Below, in pieces: positions 21,030 through 29,121 of a stretch of 64,000 nucleotides of DNA; positions within the stretch are counted from its first letter, which is position 1; every line of letters begins with the position of its first letter. The position numbers were made by a program, and so were the translations under genes. The DNA is from Bacillus sp. FJAT-25509 (GTDB taxonomy: Bacteria > Bacillota > Bacilli > Bacillales > Bacillaceae_G). The notes beneath the pieces are model-generated. The model was not told the DNA's origin. It worked only from the letters and a program-made list of their open reading frames with translations, and did no database searches. The stretch covers positions 1-64,000 of the forward strand of contig NZ_LJIZ01000018.1 of the NCBI RefSeq assembly GCF_001420605.1. The letters are read 5' to 3'.

Positions 21030-21042
21030 ATATACTGTATAT
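21030..21042. promoter_or_regulatory. Palindrome upstream of acylase gene
   Basis: ATATACTGTATAT, symmetrical about its central T, 34 bp before the acylase ATG and inside the likely promoter (TTGCAG upstream on the minus strand). Possible repressor operator; regulator unknown. Confidence 0.4.
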
Positions 21043-21124
21043 TATTTCTGCAAGTCTTATTGCATTCCTTCTTATGACGAATGGGGTATAATACTATTTA
21101 TTAACATTAAAGGAGTGGATGGAA

Positions 21125-21679
21125 ATGTCATTAAATTCTTGGTTCGAAAAGGGCATGAATTTTCAAGAATATGTAGATGCAATGAATGTAAATAAAGAAG
21201 AACTTCTAAAAATCTATAATGAAGTTACGATTCCTGAAAGTACACAAGCAAAACTTGAACAATTAAAGAATCGTCATTGGAAGGTTGTTACTTTAACTGC
21301 AGATTGGTGTGGAGATGCATTACTTAATGTACCAGTTATTCAAAAAATGATGGAAATAGCTAATATAGATACTAGATTCCTAATTCGAGATGAAAACCTA
21401 GAATTAATGGATCAATATTTAACAAACGGTAAATCTCGTTCTATTCCAATTTTTGTTTTTATGGATGAAAAAGGGAATGAAGTAAATGTATGGGGTCCAC
21501 GTTCTACGGAAATTGAAGAAATTGTAATTGAGATGAAAAAAGGGCTTCCAGATAAAGATGACCCAAATTTCCAAGAAAAACAAACTGCTGTTTTTAAAGC
21601 AATTCGAACAAACTTCGTTGAAGACAAAAAATACTGGAATTCAGTTATTAATAGTGTAGAAGAAAAACTATTCTCATAA
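21125..21679 (+). CDS. Thioredoxin-fold family protein
   Basis: A 184-residue cytoplasmic protein of the thioredoxin-like family (Bacillus group with WCGD). TLTADWCGDALLNVPV gives the active-site region, but only one cysteine is present where thioredoxin has CxxC, so it is unlikely to be a standard disulfide reductase. The SIPIFVFMDE stretch supplies the cis-proline. Two ATGs are available; AAAGGAG at 21110 suits the second (21125), nine bases away. Confidence 0.82.
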   Translation: MSLNSWFEKGMNFQEYVDAMNVNKEELLKIYNEVTIPESTQAKLEQLKNRHWKVVTLTADWCGDALLNVPVIQKMMEIANIDTRFLIRDENLELMDQYLTNGKSRSIPIFVFMDEKGNEVNVWGPRSTEIEEIVIEMKKGLPDKDDPNFQEKQTAVFKAIRTNFVEDKKYWNSVINSVEEKLFS

Positions 21680-21689
21680 AAAAAGTACT

Positions 21690-21731
21690 GGTTATTTAGT
21701 TGAAAGAATTTTTCAATTAAATAGCCTTTTT
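21690..21731 (+). terminator. Terminator, thioredoxin-like gene
   Basis: Long stem GGTTATTTAGTTGAA paired with TTCAATTAAATAGCC, then TTTTT. Confidence 0.8.
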
Positions 21732-21741
21732 AATTATCGGC

Positions 21742-22518
21742 TTAACAAAAAATTATATCGTAAAATTCTAATAGATTTTCACTATAAAAATAACTTACTA
21801 ACCCACCTATTGCGATGAATGGACCAAAAGGAATCGAATTTCGTTGCTTTAATTTTCCGGACAATATTACGATTAATCCATAAATACTGCCTGAAAAACA
21901 TGCAAGTATAAATGCAATGAGAGTTATTTTCCACCCTAAAATTATACCTAGCACACAAAATAACTTTATGTCTCCTCCTCCCATACCACCTTTACTAATC
22001 AGATTAATTAGAAGCAAAACCACGAATGCTCCTAACGCTCCTACTATACTACTCCACCAAGGATCCAATGGAATTAAGAGTCGTTCAAAACTAAAAATAA
22101 ATAAAAAGATTAGTAGAATACGATTAGGGATAATCATATATTTCACATCCGAAACAACAATAATGATTAATAAAGATATTATCGAAAGAGCGATCATTAA
22201 ATCTTTATGAAAACCAGTTTCATAGATGGATAAAACAAATAACATGCCTGTTAGTATTTCAATTAATAAATATAGTTTGGAAATTAGAGTGCCGCAGCTT
22301 CGACATTTCCCTCTTTGGAGTAAGAAAGAAAATACTGGTATCAATTCTAGAGAACTCAATTTATGTCCACAATTTGAACATGAGGAACCTGGTGAAATAA
22401 TCGATTTCCCAATCGGAACTCTTAACCCGACAACATTAAAAAAAGAACCAAATACTAGACCTAAAACAAAAAAAGTATAGTAGACTATTGCTATAATTAC
22501 CAACTCCCTTAAATTCAT
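21742..22518 (-). CDS. comC: Prepilin peptidase ComC (A24)
   Basis: A 258-residue membrane aspartic peptidase that cleaves and methylates type IV prepilin-like competence pseudopilins. Two CxxC pairs (SCSNCGH and KCRSCGT, about 46-75) form the zinc-binding loop, and catalytic aspartates are expected in VSDVKYMIIP (about 125) and GGMGGGDIKL (about 183). About seven membrane spans. In this leftward gene the ATG at 22518 lacks a clear ribosome site; AAGGGAG occurs just inside the frame, so the true start may differ by a few codons. It is not clustered with other com genes. Confidence 0.9.
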   Translation of the reverse strand: MNLRELVIIAIVYYTFFVLGLVFGSFFNVVGLRVPIGKSIISPGSSCSNCGHKLSSLELIPVFSFLLQRGKCRSCGTLISKLYLLIEILTGMLFVLSIYETGFHKDLMIALSIISLLIIIVVSDVKYMIIPNRILLIFLFIFSFERLLIPLDPWWSSIVGALGAFVVLLLINLISKGGMGGGDIKLFCVLGIILGWKITLIAFILACFSGSIYGLIVILSGKLKQRNSIPFGPFIAIGGLVSYFYSENLLEFYDIIFC

Positions 22519-22667
22519 GTAACTAGTTTAGTTAAGGGTCATTATATCATTGGAACATAATCTACTTATTTATTAAATAAGAAAACTTTATGAAAAGATA
22601 AAGAACACTCGGCGATTGGTGGAGACAAAGACGTAGTTGCACTTATATTTTATTCCTAAAAAAGTGC

Positions 22668-22707
22668 AAAAAAAAGCAATCTACCATTCTTAAGAAAAGT
22701 AAATTGC
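22668..22707 (-). terminator. NlpC/P60 gene terminator
   Basis: GCAATTTAC pairs with GTAGATTGC (one wobble), followed by eight T on the minus strand. Confidence 0.75.
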
Positions 22708-22721
22708 ATTTATTATTATGT

Positions 22722-23180
22722 TTAATTAATTACGCTACCTGAGCCAGCGAATTTTGGTTTCCAATATGTATTAGAAAGACTTACTACAGCTACTCCCTTA
22801 CTTGAAGTCGCTGAAATAAATGTATTATTTCCCATGAAAATTCCTACATGGCTAATACCTTTTTTGTATGTATTTTTGAAGAAAACTAAATCACCAGGAA
22901 CAGGCTTTTTAACAACTGAGCTGACAGTATACATCGACGAAGCAGTTCGAGGTAATGTAGTACCTACTTTTTTGTATACATACCCTACGTAACCTGAACA
23001 GTCAAAACCTTTAGTAGATGTACCACCAAAACGATATGGCACTCCAGTATATTGTTTAGCGATTTTTGTTACCTGATTTTTCTTTGAGTATGGGTTATAT
23101 GTAGATGCTGCTTGTGATTTAGTCGTAAAAAATACCATGCTCAGTAAGCATACGAAAGCTATAAGGACTTGCTTTTTCAT
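22722..23180 (-). CDS. Secreted NlpC/P60 endopeptidase
   Basis: A 152-residue exported cell wall peptidase. A signal peptide (MKKQVLIAFV… ending about SQAAS, residue 26) is followed by a single NlpC/P60 domain with catalytic Cys61 in FDCSGYV and His111 in SHVGIF. No SH3 or LysM wall-binding domain is present. It likely cleaves D-gamma-glutamyl-mDAP bonds. An upstream in-frame ATG (23198) lies before the GGGGGAG ribosome site, so the start at 23180 is preferred. Confidence 0.9.
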   Translation of the reverse strand: MKKQVLIAFVCLLSMVFFTTKSQAASTYNPYSKKNQVTKIAKQYTGVPYRFGGTSTKGFDCSGYVGYVYKKVGTTLPRTASSMYTVSSVVKKPVPGDLVFFKNTYKKGISHVGIFMGNNTFISATSSKGVAVVSLSNTYWKPKFAGSGSVIN

Positions 23181-23671
23181 CTCTTTCTCCCCCTTCATTG
23201 ATAATGTAAGTCTAACAAAATATAATTTTGAAAGCCATTACAGGAGTGTTACAAATTGTCGAAGTGTTTGTAATACTATAAAACCTTGTAGGTTTTTGCC
23301 AAAAATATGCAGAAAAAATGACTATCATTCGACAGCCATTTTTTTAGAGTATTGAAAAATTCAAACACTAATTCCCCTTAATTGATAGGAGTATGAGCCC
23401 CGTTAGATAGAAGTGTTCTTACTTGATTTAACGGTGAAATCTAGTGTAAAAGTTCGGATCATTCTTTAACAATTAAATGGGAAGATTTTTTTGTTTTTAC
23501 TAAATTATGTTTAGTTTTGTTTGTTTCAAAGTCTAATTTAATGTTATTTCTCTAATTATTTAATTATATTTTTCTATTACCCTATGTTTCGTATTCTTAT
23601 TTGCAGTTTCAGCTTTTTAATTGCACTTCCACAGATTCCCCCCATGGAAAGCGAGCATCCTGTACAAAAGA
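23181..23671. other. 490-bp gap with repeat traces
   Basis: No gene seen. At 23643-23661 the string CATGGAAAGCGAGCATCCTG resembles one end of the GC-rich Bacillaceae repeat found whole at 39812-39936. An A-rich imperfect hairpin at about 23313-23346 (AATGACTATC, then GACAGCCATT) is a weak relative of the following terminator. Confidence 0.4.
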
Positions 23672-23700
23672 AAACAGACTGTCATTCGACAGTCTGTTTA
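23672..23700 (-). terminator. Oligo-glucosidase terminator
   Basis: AACAGACTGTC/GACAGTCTGTT perfect stem followed by TTCTTTT on the minus strand. Confidence 0.8.
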
Positions 23701-23720
23701 GTAAGTACCATACAACAAAA

Positions 23721-25397
23721 TTAAATTAAGCGATAAACTCTAGCCTCAAAAGGTTTAAATTCCATGTTTTCAACTAATTTGTCATCTGTTAATTCAATGT
23801 TAGTTAAACTTAATTGTGCATTCTTTTTCGTTAGCTCTTTCGGTAAAATAAATTTTTGTTTCTCTGTAGATAAATTAGTAATCACTAAAAATGTTTCTTT
23901 TTCACCAGTTCGAGTGTATGCATAAACAGGCTCATTTTTAACGTCTAGATATTCATACGGTGCATAAACCAGTGCTTTATTTTCTTTACGTAATGTAATC
24001 ATCTTTTTATAAAATGATAAAATGGAGTCTTCATCTTTTTCTTGGATTTCAACATTTATTTCATTAAAGTTATCATTCGTTTTAAGCCAAGGTTTACCTG
24101 TTGTAAATCCAGCATCCTTTGTACTGTTCCATTGCATAGGTGTGCGAGAATTATCACGGCCTGTTTTCCATAAAATATCTAGTACATCTTGTTCAGTCGA
24201 ACCATTTTCAATCATTGTATTATACATATTTTTTGCACTTACATCATTATAATCTTTGATTGATGTGTAATGAACATTTGTCATTCCAATTTCTTGACCT
24301 TGGTAGATGAATGGCGTTCCTTGCATAAAGAAATACATTACTCCAATAGCTTTTGCTGAAATTTTCCAAAATGCTTCATCATCGTTTCCTAATGTACTGA
24401 CTGCTCTAGGTATATCATGATTCTCTATAAATAATGCATTCCATCCATATCCTTCTAAACCAGTTTGCCATTTAGTAAGTACTTCTTTTAAATCAGCGAT
24501 TGAAGTTTCAGATTCATCGGTTTTCTTCCAAAGATCTAAACTTTCAAATTGGAAAATCATATTGAACTTACCTTCTTTTTCTCCAACCCACAAGTGTGCA
24601 TCTTTCGTTGTTACACCATTTGCTTCTCCGACTGTCATGATGTCATATTTATCAAATGTTTCACTTTTTAACTCATCCAGATATTTGTGAATTCCCTCTT
24701 GATTCATGTGCATATCAAAGCTTGCCACATATTTCTCTTTCTTTGGGTTTGGCATATCTGGAAAACCTGGACGCTTTCTTATATGACTGATTGCGTCTAC
24801 TCGGAAACCATCAATTCCTTTATCTAACCACCAATTAATCATGTCATATACTTTTTGTCTTACTTCTTTGTTCTCCCAATTTAAATCAGGCTGCTTTTTT
24901 GAGAATAAGTGTAAGAAATATTCATCTGTTGCTTCATCAAATTCCCATGCAGATCCGCCGAAAATACTTTCCCAGTTATTTGGCTCATGGCCTGATTTTT
25001 TTCCTTCTCTCCAAATATAGTAGTCTCTATAAGGATTATCTTTAGATTTTTTAGATTCTAAAAACCAAGGATGCTCATCACTTGTATGATTGACTACTAA
25101 ATCTAAAATTAACTTCATTCCTCTTTCGTGTACATTTTCTAATAGCTCATCAAAATCTGCCATTGTACCAAACTCATCCATAATGTCCTGATAGTCTGAG
25201 ATATCGTAACCATTATCATCATTTGGTGATTTGTAAAACGGACAAATCCAAATAACATCTATACCAAGTTCCTTTAAATAATCTAATTTTGAAATTACAC
25301 CTCTTAAGTCACCAATTCCATCACCATTTGAATCCATAAAGCTACGTGGATAAATTTGGTAAGCAACCGCTTCCTTCCACCAACTCTGATTTGTCAT
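23721..25397 (-). CDS. malL: Oligo-1,6-glucosidase (GH13, MalL-like)
   Basis: A 558-residue cytoplasmic GH13 alpha-glucosidase. Catalytic residues: nucleophile Asp201 in GFRVDAISHI, acid/base Glu258 in VGEANGV, and Asp328 in IENHDIPR. The Val just before the nucleophile is the residue typical of alpha-1,6 rather than alpha-1,4 enzymes, so isomaltose-type substrates and sucrose are likely. GGAGGAGAGAG upstream of MTNQSWW decides the start; the frame runs further up. No maltose transporter adjoins it. Two cre sites upstream point to CcpA repression. Confidence 0.92.
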   Translation of the reverse strand: MTNQSWWKEAVAYQIYPRSFMDSNGDGIGDLRGVISKLDYLKELGIDVIWICPFYKSPNDDNGYDISDYQDIMDEFGTMADFDELLENVHERGMKLILDLVVNHTSDEHPWFLESKKSKDNPYRDYYIWREGKKSGHEPNNWESIFGGSAWEFDEATDEYFLHLFSKKQPDLNWENKEVRQKVYDMINWWLDKGIDGFRVDAISHIRKRPGFPDMPNPKKEKYVASFDMHMNQEGIHKYLDELKSETFDKYDIMTVGEANGVTTKDAHLWVGEKEGKFNMIFQFESLDLWKKTDESETSIADLKEVLTKWQTGLEGYGWNALFIENHDIPRAVSTLGNDDEAFWKISAKAIGVMYFFMQGTPFIYQGQEIGMTNVHYTSIKDYNDVSAKNMYNTMIENGSTEQDVLDILWKTGRDNSRTPMQWNSTKDAGFTTGKPWLKTNDNFNEINVEIQEKDEDSILSFYKKMITLRKENKALVYAPYEYLDVKNEPVYAYTRTGEKETFLVITNLSTEKQKFILPKELTKKNAQLSLTNIELTDDKLVENMEFKPFEARVYRLI

Positions 25398-25418
25398 AAT
25401 CTCTCTCCTCCAAATACA

Positions 25419-25432
25419 TAAAAGCGTTTTCA
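25419..25432 (-). promoter_or_regulatory. cre site near malL start
   Basis: TGAAAACGCTTTTA, one mismatch to TGNAANCGNTTNCA, 22 bp before the start codon. Confidence 0.7.
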
Positions 25433-25480
25433 TTATTGAGTATATTTTTAGCCTTAAATAAAAAAGTAGTACTATTTCAT

Positions 25481-25494
25481 TGCAACCGTTTGCA
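25481..25494 (-). promoter_or_regulatory. Consensus cre/LacI-type operator
   Basis: TGCAACCGTTTGCA fits the cre consensus at every position and is nearly symmetrical. It could serve CcpA or a local LacI-family maltose regulator; no such regulator gene is in the window. Confidence 0.75.
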
Positions 25495-25621
25495 CATTAT
25501 TATCTTAACATTCAACTAACTATAGTTCAATAACCGAAATCATGAGTCAGCTTGCATTTTATTAAAACTTTCAATTCAAACTTCCATATGCTATTTTATT
25601 TAAATACCGTTTTCACAAAGC

Positions 25622-25657
25622 AAAAAAAAGCGACTCAGGTTATCCCTTAAGTCGCTT
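25622..25657 (-). terminator. Bactofilin gene terminator
   Basis: AGCGACT/AGTCGCT stem with eight T on the minus strand; overlaps the stop codon of the bactofilin gene. Confidence 0.8.
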
Positions 25658-26468
25658 ATTGTTCTAATTTCTTTACATCCTTTACCTTTGCTGAAGGATG
25701 TATCTGAACATCTTCTGTATATTCCACAAGGTCGATTACACATTTTGGTCCAATTGTTACAGCATCACCCCGTACTACACTTGCTGTCGTATAATCAATC
25801 TTTACAGCACTTCCCTCAATTACATCTGATTTGAAGTTCATTCGATTGTTAAATAGTTTAGTAAAAACACGTGAAAATATATTATTGTCATCGAATCGAC
25901 TAATTTCAATCGTTTCTCCACCAATTTCAGGTATATAGCTAAATCCATGATGAGGTAAATAGCCAAATCCACCATGGGTAATTTTTACGTTTTCTGCATT
26001 TAATAAACCATTCATTGACAAGTGACCTTTAGCTGTAAATACTTCACATTCAGATCCTTTTTCTGTAGAAAGCGATCCTTTTACAGTAATCACTTCAGCC
26101 TTCACTATTCCTGTCGTTTTCATTGAGCCTGAAACATTAATACTTTGAACATTTAAGTCGCCCTTTGTTTTAAAGCTTCCGCTAACATTCACATCTCCAC
26201 CAGAAACTTTTCCATCAATCGAAGCAGATCCACTGACACTCATTTTTTTTGCATCAACATCACTTAAACATTTAGCGCTCCCACTGCAATTAAAATATTC
26301 AGTTTCGACTTTTCCATTGAATTTTGCTGAGCCACTTACTTTCACTTCATGACAAAAAATATCACCAAGTATACGTCCGCTTCCACTAATTCTAACGTCA
26401 TCATATTTGCCAGTACCAATTGTACCTGAACCGTTAATAATCGCATTCTGCTTTGATTGCACGCTCAC
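25656..26468 (-). CDS. Bactofilin-like polymer-forming protein
   Basis: A 270-residue protein made of short repeats (VKVSGSAKFNG, MSVSGSASIDG, VNVSGSFKTKG and so on, about 25-150) that build the right-handed beta-helix of bactofilins, with a second, different C-terminal half (KCVIDLVEYTEDVQIHPSA). It corresponds to YhbE/YhbF (BacE/BacF) of Bacillus, cytoplasmic scaffold proteins linked to flagellar assembly. GTG start with GGAGGAGAG upstream. It follows a YhbD-like gene by 20 bp, the same pairing as in Bacillus. The C-terminal region is longer than a minimal bactofilin. Confidence 0.85.
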   Translation of the reverse strand: MSVQSKQNAIINGSGTIGTGKYDDVRISGSGRILGDIFCHEVKVSGSAKFNGKVETEYFNCSGSAKCLSDVDAKKMSVSGSASIDGKVSGGDVNVSGSFKTKGDLNVQSINVSGSMKTTGIVKAEVITVKGSLSTEKGSECEVFTAKGHLSMNGLLNAENVKITHGGFGYLPHHGFSYIPEIGGETIEISRFDDNNIFSRVFTKLFNNRMNFKSDVIEGSAVKIDYTTASVVRGDAVTIGPKCVIDLVEYTEDVQIHPSAKVKDVKKLEQ

Positions 26469-26488
26469 TATAATCTCTCCTCCATAAT

Positions 26489-27106
26489 TTATTTAATCGA
26501 TTTATTTAAATAGTTCGAGAGAGTAACATTGATTAAGATCGAATCCTTTTGATCTACAAACGTTTCATGTTGATTTCCAATAATCCATGTACCCATACCA
26601 AATTTTCGAATATAAATGACAGTCGCTTCATCCAAGTTAATTTGGTTTTTATGTGTTTCAACCAAATTTAGAAATTGCTTTATTTCCTCTATTGTTACAC
26701 TTCCTTTTGAAAGCCACTCGTTTACAAAAAGTAGTGAACATAATTGAACCGTACCTAAATGCTCTAATTTAGTATTTGGAAAAAGTGATTGATATATTTG
26801 TACGACTTGTTTAGGGATTTGCTCCAAAGATAAAGTAGCATTCCCACGATCAGAAACGATTTCTTCATTGATTGAAAACACTCTAGCAATATCATCTAAT
26901 GATTGATCATCCTTCAGCTCTTTTATTTTTTCAATTCGATCCAAAATTTTCTGTTTTGGAAAAAACGTTTCCTGTCCAGTGAAGCTGGATTTCTTCATAA
27001 ACCACTCTTCAGGAATGATATTTTTCCTTTTCCATCTATAAAGCTGTCCGTACGATATGCCTGTAAGTTGTAGTAAATCTTTTTTGGAAATTAATTCTTC
27101 ACTCAT
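26489..27106 (-). CDS. YhbD-like DUF4004 protein
   Basis: A 205-residue cytoplasmic protein beginning MSEELISKKDLLQLTGISY, with a MerR-like helix-turn-helix at about 6-45 (GISYGQLYRWKRKNIIPEEW) and a helical C-terminal part. YhbD homologues precede bactofilin genes in Bacillus. AGGAGG at 27115-27120 picks this ATG over an upstream one. The promoter contains a palindrome that suits autoregulation (27127-27155). Confidence 0.82.
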   Translation of the reverse strand: MSEELISKKDLLQLTGISYGQLYRWKRKNIIPEEWFMKKSSFTGQETFFPKQKILDRIEKIKELKDDQSLDDIARVFSINEEIVSDRGNATLSLEQIPKQVVQIYQSLFPNTKLEHLGTVQLCSLLFVNEWLSKGSVTIEEIKQFLNLVETHKNQINLDEATVIYIRKFGMGTWIIGNQHETFVDQKDSILINVTLSNYLNKSIK

Positions 27107-27126
27107 ATGACATTCCTCCTGACACG

Positions 27127-27155
27127 AGTATAACAAAACAATGTTTCATTGTAAA
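27127..27155 (-). promoter_or_regulatory. yhbD promoter with internal palindrome
   Basis: On the minus strand TTTACA, exactly 17 bp, TATACT. The spacer and -35 edge hold ACAATG-AAA-CATTGT, a perfect inverted repeat at 27138-27152. The position is classical for a MerR-type regulator binding between -35 and -10. A second inverted repeat ATTGTT-CGT-AACAAT lies upstream at 27207-27221. Confidence 0.65.
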
Positions 27156-27281
27156 GGTTTCAATCGTAACACTTTCGAACTAACATTTTTACAATTTCAC
27201 AACTTTATTGTTCGTAACAATGTTTTAAACATAGTCATTTTCAGTATTCACCATCGTTACCAATTTAAAAATTATTAGAGC

Positions 27282-27322
27282 AAAAAAAATACTCAAATCC
27301 ATTAATAAATGAATTTTGAGTA
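27282..27322 (-). terminator. ATL gene terminator
   Basis: TACTCAAA/TTTGAGTA stem with eight T on the minus strand. Confidence 0.7.
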
Positions 27323-27359
27323 ACAATCTCATTCTTATTTTAATAGCTTGGATGCGCTC

Positions 27360-27695
27360 TTATATTAAATCCACATCTTCTTTCTCAAGAACTACACTTA
27401 CTTGATATTCCTTCAAGTTAACGGTTCGCTCGCTCACAAATTTGACCCCTTCGTTTTGGAGGAAACGCTTTTGCATTAAAAATCCTTCTTCATCTTGGAT
27501 TCCTATTTCACCTTTAGCATTTATAACTCTATGCCATGGCAATTGGTATTTTTGGCCCATCGAGTGTAAGATTCTTACAACCTGTCTAGCTCCTCTTGGA
27601 CTTCCTGCCAATTTTGCAACTTGACCATATGTCATTACTTTTCCTGGTGGAATATTTTTAATAACTTCTATCGCTCTACTTGTAAAATATTCCAT
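27360..27695 (-). CDS. Alkyltransferase-like (ATL) DNA repair protein
   Basis: A 111-residue MGMT-fold protein. TYGQVAKLAGSPRGARQV is the DNA-binding helix-turn-helix with arginine finger, but the active site reads LPWHRVIN: tryptophan replaces the alkyl-accepting cysteine of PCHRV. Such ATL proteins bind O6-alkylguanine and flag it for nucleotide excision repair rather than removing the alkyl group. Monocistronic, RBS AGAAGGGG. Confidence 0.9.
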   Translation of the reverse strand: MEYFTSRAIEVIKNIPPGKVMTYGQVAKLAGSPRGARQVVRILHSMGQKYQLPWHRVINAKGEIGIQDEEGFLMQKRFLQNEGVKFVSERTVNLKEYQVSVVLEKEDVDLI

Positions 27696-27850
27696 TTTTT
27701 CCCCTTCTATAATTCACATTTTGGACCATTTTATATTAATTTTACCACATAACTTATTATGCCTATTTATTAATAAAATAGTGTCCATTCCTACTATTAA
27801 AGAATAGTCTAGTTAGTAGATTTAAATCTAATCGGGAGGATGATAGTGAG

Positions 27851-28549
27851 TTGAATGCTAATTTTTTAATAGCTTTACGAGAAGGCCTTGAGGTTTCTCT
27901 AGTAATCGGGTACCTACTCATTACTTTAATCCAGAGTAAAAAAGAGCATTTAATTAAGTCAGTAATTTACGGTACAATACTTGGAGTAATTGTTAGTATT
28001 TTTGTTGGATTTTTCTTATTTACAACATTCGGTGAACTAAATGGAAATGTTGAACATACGATCGAAGGTGTAATCCAATTAATTGCAGCATTGCTAATCT
28101 TCTATTTTATCTACTGGTTAAGTGGACAAAGTAGCATTAATATTTCAGATAAACTAAAATCAGAAGTTAAAATTATGGATAGTGGTATTTCATTATTATT
28201 AATGGCAAGCGTATTTGTAATCCGGGAAGGCTTAGAGCTAGTTCTGTTTGTTTTATCAAATGCACATTCAATCGCCTTTGTTGGTATGATTTCTATTTTA
28301 CTAGGAATAATCGCAGCTGTCTTAATCGCATATTTATTTATCAAAACTACAATTAATTTAAATATTAAAGTGATCTTTACTTTACTGGGTATTCTATTAA
28401 TTTTCTTTGGCGGTAAAGTATTCACCGAAGGTCTTTTCTCCTTTATCGATGCTACCCCACTAGTTGAACAAATCGTCTATTATGGGTTTGTCGTCATTTC
28501 TCTATTTATTTTATTTAAAAACAACATACTATCATTTTTCAAAAAATAA
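27851..28549 (+). CDS. FTR1-family iron permease-like protein
   Basis: A 232-residue protein with seven hydrophobic segments. The two REGLE motifs of the FTR1/EfeU family (ALREGLEVSL at about 8-17 and VIREGLELVLF at about 124) supply the iron-coordinating glutamates. No EfeO/EfeB partners lie nearby. The start is a TTG; GGGAGG at 27835-27840 is about ten bases upstream, and a nearer GTG is out of frame. Role in iron or lead uptake is inferred from family. Confidence 0.85.
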   Translation: MNANFLIALREGLEVSLVIGYLLITLIQSKKEHLIKSVIYGTILGVIVSIFVGFFLFTTFGELNGNVEHTIEGVIQLIAALLIFYFIYWLSGQSSINISDKLKSEVKIMDSGISLLLMASVFVIREGLELVLFVLSNAHSIAFVGMISILLGIIAAVLIAYLFIKTTINLNIKVIFTLLGILLIFFGGKVFTEGLFSFIDATPLVEQIVYYGFVVISLFILFKNNILSFFKK

Positions 28550-28596
28550 GATAGATTAGTCTAATGCGCCTCTCCCAAAATACTTCAATCAGAAAC

Positions 28597-28631
28597 GAAA
28601 ACCTGCAAGCTAATGTGGGTTTTCTTTTTTA
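28597..28631 (+). terminator. FTR1-like gene terminator
   Basis: GAAAACC/GGTTTTC stem followed by TTTTTT. Confidence 0.75.
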
Positions 28632-28736
28632 TTCTAAAATTTCTACCATCACTTTTTACACTTAACATCACTTTTCTGTATAGTTTTTCACATTCATACT
28701 ATAATATTTTTATAAGATAAAGAAAGGTCGGTTACA

Positions 28737-29027
28737 ATGAAAATTACAATTTCCGAAGATGCAATAAAATGGTTTAAAGATGAGATGGATGTAAAAGAAG
28801 GAGATACCATACGTTTTTTCGCGCGATACGGTGGAAATAGTACAATACATAAAGGCTATTCTTTAGGAGTTACTAAAGAACAACCTGTGAACATCGGTGA
28901 ATCTATTACGGTTGATAACGTTGTTTATTTTATTAACGAAACGGATTTATGGTATTTTAAAGATTATAATTTAAACGTAATTGTAAATGAAAATAATGAA
29001 TTACATTTTGATTATGAACCTAAATAA
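28737..29027 (+). CDS. HesB/YneR-like protein
   Basis: A 96-residue soluble protein of the HesB/YneR/YfhF branch of the A-type iron-sulfur carrier fold (MKITISEDAIKWFKDEM, RFFARYGGNS, YSLGV). The cysteines of true A-type carriers are absent, as in the YneR group, so an Fe-S role is doubtful. AAAGGTCGG-type RBS; monocistronic with a strong terminator. Confidence 0.82.
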   Translation: MKITISEDAIKWFKDEMDVKEGDTIRFFARYGGNSTIHKGYSLGVTKEQPVNIGESITVDNVVYFINETDLWYFKDYNLNVIVNENNELHFDYEPK

Positions 29028-29029
29028 TA

Positions 29030-29066
29030 AAAAGAGCTTAGGTAGCGTTTGTGCCTAAGCTCTTAT
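29030..29066 (+). terminator. YneR-like gene terminator
   Basis: AAGAGCTTAGG/CCTAAGCTCTT stem then TTATTTGTT. Confidence 0.8.
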
Positions 29067-29121
29067 TTGTTATTGGTTGTTGAAGTAGAAAGTTGAGTTT
29101 CTTCTTCAAGTAACTGGCAGA

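Noticed and set aside
24022-24252. Plus-strand frame inside malL
   Set aside because: Shadow of the GH13 gene; no RBS and poor codon use.
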